DNA of 8,988 nucleotides from positions 1-8,988 of the forward strand of contig JADHSW010000118.1 of NCBI GenBank assembly GCA_016776705.1, in the 5' to 3' direction. The notes beneath the pieces are model-generated. The model saw only the letters and a list, made by a program, of their open reading frames with translations, did not search any database and was not told the DNA's origin. Origin of the DNA: Rhodospirillales bacterium. GTDB lineage: Bacteria; Pseudomonadota; Alphaproteobacteria; Rhodospirillales; JABHCV01. The translations under genes and the position numbers were made by a program. Within the stretch, counting starts at the first letter, position 1. The number at the start of each line of letters is the position of its first letter. This document shows, one piece after another, positions 6,154 through 8,988 of the stretch.

Positions 6154-6837
6154 CTATTTTCGAAGAGCGATATCGAGAACAATCTTGATGCATTCCCCCA
6201 AGACTCGAGAGTTCAATGAACTGTTTGAAAAATTATATGTTATGTGTACCTCGGTGATTTTCAACCCTGCACGGTAGATAAGCGTTGTGCTTTCAAAAAT
6301 GAAATCAAATGACCGGCTTTTCATCGGGGCCAGTAGCAGCACCTCCATAGACTTCCTTGAGAAGCGTCTGAAACCTGTCGTTAAATCGCTATAGTATGGC
6401 TTCGGCCATAGTCGGGGGAAATCTAGGCAAACATTGTAGACTAGGCTACCAACGAAACTGAGCACCCGTCGGGAAAGGGGCGTGTTTATCTTCTTCACCC
6501 TTTTTCCCAAAACCAGATCAGCTCCATCATGGTTCATGAATAATGGGATCTCATCCGGGTTATGGCTAAGTCCGGCATCCATTGTGATGGCGTATTTGTA
6601 GCCCTGATCCATGGCATATTGCATACCGTCGAGGATACCCCTGGCGATATGGGTATTCGTTTTGTGACGAATGATGTGTATGTTGTTAATAGCCGCTAAA
6701 ATCTCAGGTGAGGCATCGGTGCTACAATCATCGATCACACAAACGTCGGCATAAAGCATGGCCCTGGAAATAACCGCCTCTATTGTTTCTTCTTCATTGT
6801 AGCAGGGGATGATTATAACAAACTCAGAGCGTTGCAT
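6154..6837 (-). CDS. Family 2 glycosyltransferase, DPM1-like
   Basis: This 227-residue protein is a GT-A fold family 2 glycosyltransferase that resembles dolichyl/polyprenyl-phosphate mannose synthases. Motifs in order are FVIIIPCYNEEETI (6-19), VIDDCSTDAS (34-43), ITMDAGLSHNPDEI (84-97) where the metal-binding DxD normally sits, and DLTTGFRRFSR (151-161). The protein lacks C-terminal membrane spans, as in soluble one-domain DPM1-type enzymes. The expected reaction is transfer of a sugar from a nucleotide donor to a polyprenyl phosphate or other membrane acceptor at the inner face of the membrane. DAG replaces the usual DAD, so the donor or metal use may differ. The gene starts 2 bp after the nucleotidylyltransferase stop, so the two are surely co-transcribed. 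Sugar and acceptor cannot be named. Confidence 0.9.
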   Translation of the reverse strand: MQRSEFVIIIPCYNEEETIEAVISRAMLYADVCVIDDCSTDASPEILAAINNIHIIRHKTNTHIARGILDGMQYAMDQGYKYAITMDAGLSHNPDEIPLFMNHDGADLVLGKRVKKINTPLSRRVLSFVGSLVYNVCLDFPRLWPKPYYSDLTTGFRRFSRKSMEVLLLAPMKSRSFDFIFESTTLIYRAGLKITEVHITYNFSNSSLNSRVLGECIKIVLDIALRK

Positions 6838-6839
6838 TT

Positions 6840-7568
6840 TTAATTACTGCTCTCGATCATCTCATAGGCGCCTTCAAGGTCGTCGATCATGTTGATGTTG
6901 ATATATTGCTTACTGATGTTAAACAATTTGACTGGCTTCCCGTCATCGATGACGCATTGAATAAGGTCGGGCAATTCCTTTTCCTCACGCAAATGATGTA
7001 CGGGAGTTGCGTCAATGTAATCGAAAATTTCGTTTTTGAATGCGCAGCTTCCGGTGCCCATCATGTCGTTCGGGGGGTTGTTCGGTTTTTCAATTAGCCT
7101 CTGGATCGTGTCGTCCTCGTCGAAAAGGGCCGAATACGTATTGCTGATCAGGTTTCTGTCTTCCACTTTGGTCATTCCACAAGCGACGAATAAACTCTCG
7201 TCCTTGAACTTCTTGATTAACTGGTCGTGCCGGGGTTCTGTATAAATCTCGTCTCCAAGCAGCAACATGAAGTCGTGGCCATCCAGGGCTTCCTTGGCGC
7301 ATTCGATGGCGTGAACAAGGCCCTTCTGTTCGCGTTGGATGACATAGCTAATTCGTTTCCCCTTGTAGGAAATCCCAAAGGTATTGATGATTTCTTCGGC
7401 TCTGTATCCAACAATTAATACGACTTCATCGATACTGTCATGACAGGCGCAATCGAGGCTGAAGTTAATAACGTTCCTGCCGCCGATTTCGACCATACAC
7501 TTGTTTGTGTGCTGGCTGTGCTCCTTGAGCCGCTTTCCGCGTCCTCCGGCCAATATTAAGGCTTTCAT
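6840..7568 (-). CDS. Sugar-phosphate nucleotidylyltransferase
   Basis: This 242-residue protein belongs to the NTP_transferase family, which joins a sugar-1-phosphate (or a similar phosphate) to an NTP and releases pyrophosphate. It shows the N-terminal signature MKALILAGGRGKRL (1-14), NKCMVEIGGRNVI (22-34) with the conserved Lys23, LLLGDEIY (102-109) with a candidate metal-binding Asp106, IEKPNNPPN (159-167), GTGSCAFKNEIF (171-182) and YININMIDDLEGA (222-234). It has no C-terminal left-handed helix repeat, so it is a simple one-domain enzyme. Which nucleotide or sugar it uses is not readable. In context it probably supplies the donor used by the epimerase upstream or the glycosyltransferase 2 bp downstream. 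The ATG at 7566-7568 has GGAAGC a short distance upstream. Confidence 0.91.
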   Translation of the reverse strand: MKALILAGGRGKRLKEHSQHTNKCMVEIGGRNVINFSLDCACHDSIDEVVLIVGYRAEEIINTFGISYKGKRISYVIQREQKGLVHAIECAKEALDGHDFMLLLGDEIYTEPRHDQLIKKFKDESLFVACGMTKVEDRNLISNTYSALFDEDDTIQRLIEKPNNPPNDMMGTGSCAFKNEIFDYIDATPVHHLREEKELPDLIQCVIDDGKPVKLFNISKQYININMIDDLEGAYEMIESSN

Positions 7569-7644
7569 AAAGCTGCTTCCAAATCATGATTAAGACAATA
7601 TAGAAACTGAAGGGCGGGCACCTGATGGAAGGATGGTCGCCTGA
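7569..7644 (-). other. Intergenic gap in operon with short palindrome
   Basis: These 76 bases lie between the epimerase stop and the nucleotidylyltransferase start. They contain AATCATGATT, a perfect 10-bp palindrome (7582-7591), and the GGAAGC ribosome binding site. I see no terminator, so read-through transcription is likely. Confidence 0.35.
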
Positions 7645-8670
7645 CTATTTGAGAAGGTCCTTCACCTCGTCAAGCCAATCAACCAGTTCCCTGATACCTG
7701 TTTCGGGCATTGTCTTTGCGCTCCACCCCAGGTTTTCCTGGGCCTTGCTTGTATCGCAAATAAAGTACCTCAGGTCGCCAAATCGATCCGCATCAAATTT
7801 AACTTCGGGTTTCTTGCCGGTAATTTTTCGCAAAATATCAACGCATTGAAGAAGGGAGATTGCGGTCTTCGACCCTCCGCCAATATTGTAGACACCTGAT
7901 TTTCTGGTCTGGTAGAAAGCATCAAACGCCTCACAGACATCAGTTGCATAAATGATATCCCTGACCTGCTTGCCCGTACCAAAAAAGGTTATCGGCCTGT
8001 CGAGGAAGTTTCGAATAGAGAAATTAGCAACCCAGCCATGATCCTCGCCGCCAAATTGACGGGGGCCATAGATGCCGGTCAGCCGAAACACGGCAGCTTC
8101 AATGTTATAGGTATCGATATAGGTTTTAACGTACAGTTCTGCCGATGCCTTCGAGACGTGCAGGGGGCTCAACTTGCCTTCCAAAAGCGGATAGTTTTCA
8201 TTGATCTCTGCAGGGTTTCTGATGTAGCGATCTTCCCCCTCTTGCAGGCTGGCATTGATCTCGTTTCCGTAAACGTGAATTGAAGAGCAGACGGCGACGG
8301 GAATTTCCAGCTTTCTCGCTATTTCCAGAACATTGAAGGTGCCGACAACGTTCGTCGTCATATCCAGTTCCGGCTCTTCCCAGCTTATCGTCATGGCAGG
8401 TTGGGCCGCTGTGTGGACGATGTAGTCGCAGCCCTTTGCGTGGGCCATCAGGCTTTCGGCGTCGCGGACATCCGCTATGACGGTATCGATGTCAATGGAG
8501 CGCAAAAAATCCCTGTTGAAGTCCCGGACTTTTTCAGTGGCAAAGCCGGTGCGCTTCAACTCGTACTTAGTCATATTATCGAAGGATACGACTTCGTCGC
8601 CTTTTGCGGCAAAATATTCACAGACATGAGACCCTAAGAATCCACACCCACCCGTAACCAGAACCTTCAC
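7645..8670 (-). CDS. NAD-dependent sugar epimerase/dehydratase (extended SDR)
   Basis: This 341-residue protein is an extended short-chain dehydrogenase/reductase that works on nucleotide sugars. It has the NAD-binding GGCGFLGSH (7-15), an acidic residue at the end of beta-2 (SFDNMT), DVRD (67-70), HTAAQP (86-91), SSIHVYG (129-135) and a substrate-side segment YGPRQFGGEDHGWVANF (201-217) with GTGKQVRDIIYATDV, which resembles CDP-paratose 2-epimerase-like proteins. The catalytic YxxxK motif appears as LHVSK (170-174): Lys is kept but Tyr is Leu. The start is GTG at 8668-8670, well supported by the Shine-Dalgarno sequence GGGAGAG a few bases upstream. It is the first gene of the operon. Reaction and sugar are unassigned; it could be an epimerase, a dehydratase or a decarboxylase. 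Confidence 0.88.
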   Translation of the reverse strand: MKVLVTGGCGFLGSHVCEYFAAKGDEVVSFDNMTKYELKRTGFATEKVRDFNRDFLRSIDIDTVIADVRDAESLMAHAKGCDYIVHTAAQPAMTISWEEPELDMTTNVVGTFNVLEIARKLEIPVAVCSSIHVYGNEINASLQEGEDRYIRNPAEINENYPLLEGKLSPLHVSKASAELYVKTYIDTYNIEAAVFRLTGIYGPRQFGGEDHGWVANFSIRNFLDRPITFFGTGKQVRDIIYATDVCEAFDAFYQTRKSGVYNIGGGSKTAISLLQCVDILRKITGKKPEVKFDADRFGDLRYFICDTSKAQENLGWSAKTMPETGIRELVDWLDEVKDLLK

Positions 8671-8932
8671 TGTACTCTCCCTGTTTCTCTTGATGGTGGC
8701 TTTGCAGCAAGCCGTCGCAAGTTATAACACCTATCATATTGCGCACATAAAAAACGGCCTCTCACCTTCCAGGAAGACACCCTAAAACCAAAGGTATCAT
8801 GTGTTGCTAATAAATCAATGAAGTATCACTTTATGGAGCGGTCTTATTATGTAAAATATCGCCCATATCAAGGCATTGTTTTTTGTCGCATTGCCTTGTG
8901 CGCCGCAACCGAATTTTGTCCTTGGAGCTTTA
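8671..8932. promoter_or_regulatory. Divergent intergenic region
   Basis: These 262 bp separate the minus-strand operon from a plus-strand gene and must hold both promoters. For the operon, TATGAT on the minus strand (8733-8738) is a fair -10 box but lacks a recognisable -35. On the plus strand, TATTAT (8845-8850) and TAAAAT (8852-8857) are possible -10 boxes, again without a good -35. Also visible are the palindromes GTTATAAC near 8721-8728 and CTTCC-A-GGAAG (8766-8776). No RNA gene, riboswitch or terminator stands out. The role as promoter region follows from gene layout; the individual boxes are weak. Confidence 0.4.
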
Positions 8933-8988
8933 ATGAATAACACGCCCCTGAATCGAAATGGCTTGCTTGTATATGCGCTTGCCTTTTC
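8933..8988 (+). CDS. Start of a plus-strand gene, cut by window edge
   Basis: An ATG at 8933 follows TTGGAGC with good Shine-Dalgarno spacing and opens MNNTPLNRNGLLVYALAF, which is still open at the right edge. After a short polar start the sequence turns hydrophobic, as in a first membrane span or signal anchor. The 18 residues are too few to name a family. Given the neighbours, an integral membrane protein of glycan or lipid handling is plausible, but nothing here proves it. Confidence 0.5.
   Translation, partial: MNNTPLNRNGLLVYALAF

Noticed and set aside
7090..7414. Further open frames within the nucleotidylyltransferase gene on both strands
   Set aside because: The main frame has all family motifs. 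The others have no motifs and share its bases.
1..8988. CRISPR array, tRNA, rRNA or phage attachment site
   Set aside because: I found no regularly spaced repeats, no cloverleaf or rRNA-like segments and no integrase. The only direct repeat of note is the IS66 target duplication.

Overview
The window looks like bacterial chromosome, probably proteobacterial and possibly alphaproteobacterial. That placement is only an inference from the IS66-type three-gene transposon, the style of the group II intron and moderate GC; no marker gene settles it. It splits into a left half of nested mobile DNA and a right half holding a minus-strand carbohydrate/lipid operon.

Left half (1-4486). A degenerate C-terminal piece of an IS1595/ISXO2-like transposase gene is split by a complete IS66-family element at 34-4381. 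The element has imperfect terminal inverted repeats (12 of 14 positions match) and a perfect 8-bp target duplication, CCAGATAA, on each side. It carries tnpA, tnpB and tnpC in the usual order, with tnpA and tnpB overlapping by ATGA. Its tnpC is interrupted by a group II intron at 1492-3358 that lies in the sense orientation. The intron shows a GTGTG 5' end, a 34-nt domain V, a domain VI with a candidate branch adenosine, and an AC 3' end. It encodes a 419-residue reverse transcriptase/maturase without a visible endonuclease domain. Joining the exons restores an unbroken 504-residue TnpC. The result is three levels of nesting: intron in IS66 in an older IS remnant.

Two coding overlaps in the intron stand out. 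The tnpC exon-1 frame stays open through the whole 5' ribozyme region and stops in an ATGA overlap with the maturase start. The maturase stop codon lies inside domain V.

Right half (4521-8670, minus strand). Four closely spaced genes run in the order NAD-dependent sugar epimerase/dehydratase, sugar-phosphate nucleotidylyltransferase, DPM1-like family 2 glycosyltransferase, and a B12-binding-type radical SAM protein. A reasonable reading is that the first two make an activated sugar, the third moves a sugar to a polyprenyl-phosphate or similar acceptor, and the radical SAM enzyme modifies the sugar or lipid. The product cannot be named from sequence alone. The epimerase-like protein has Leu where the catalytic Tyr of the YxxxK motif is expected. 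A 262-bp divergent intergenic region separates the operon from the start of a plus-strand gene that runs off the right edge.
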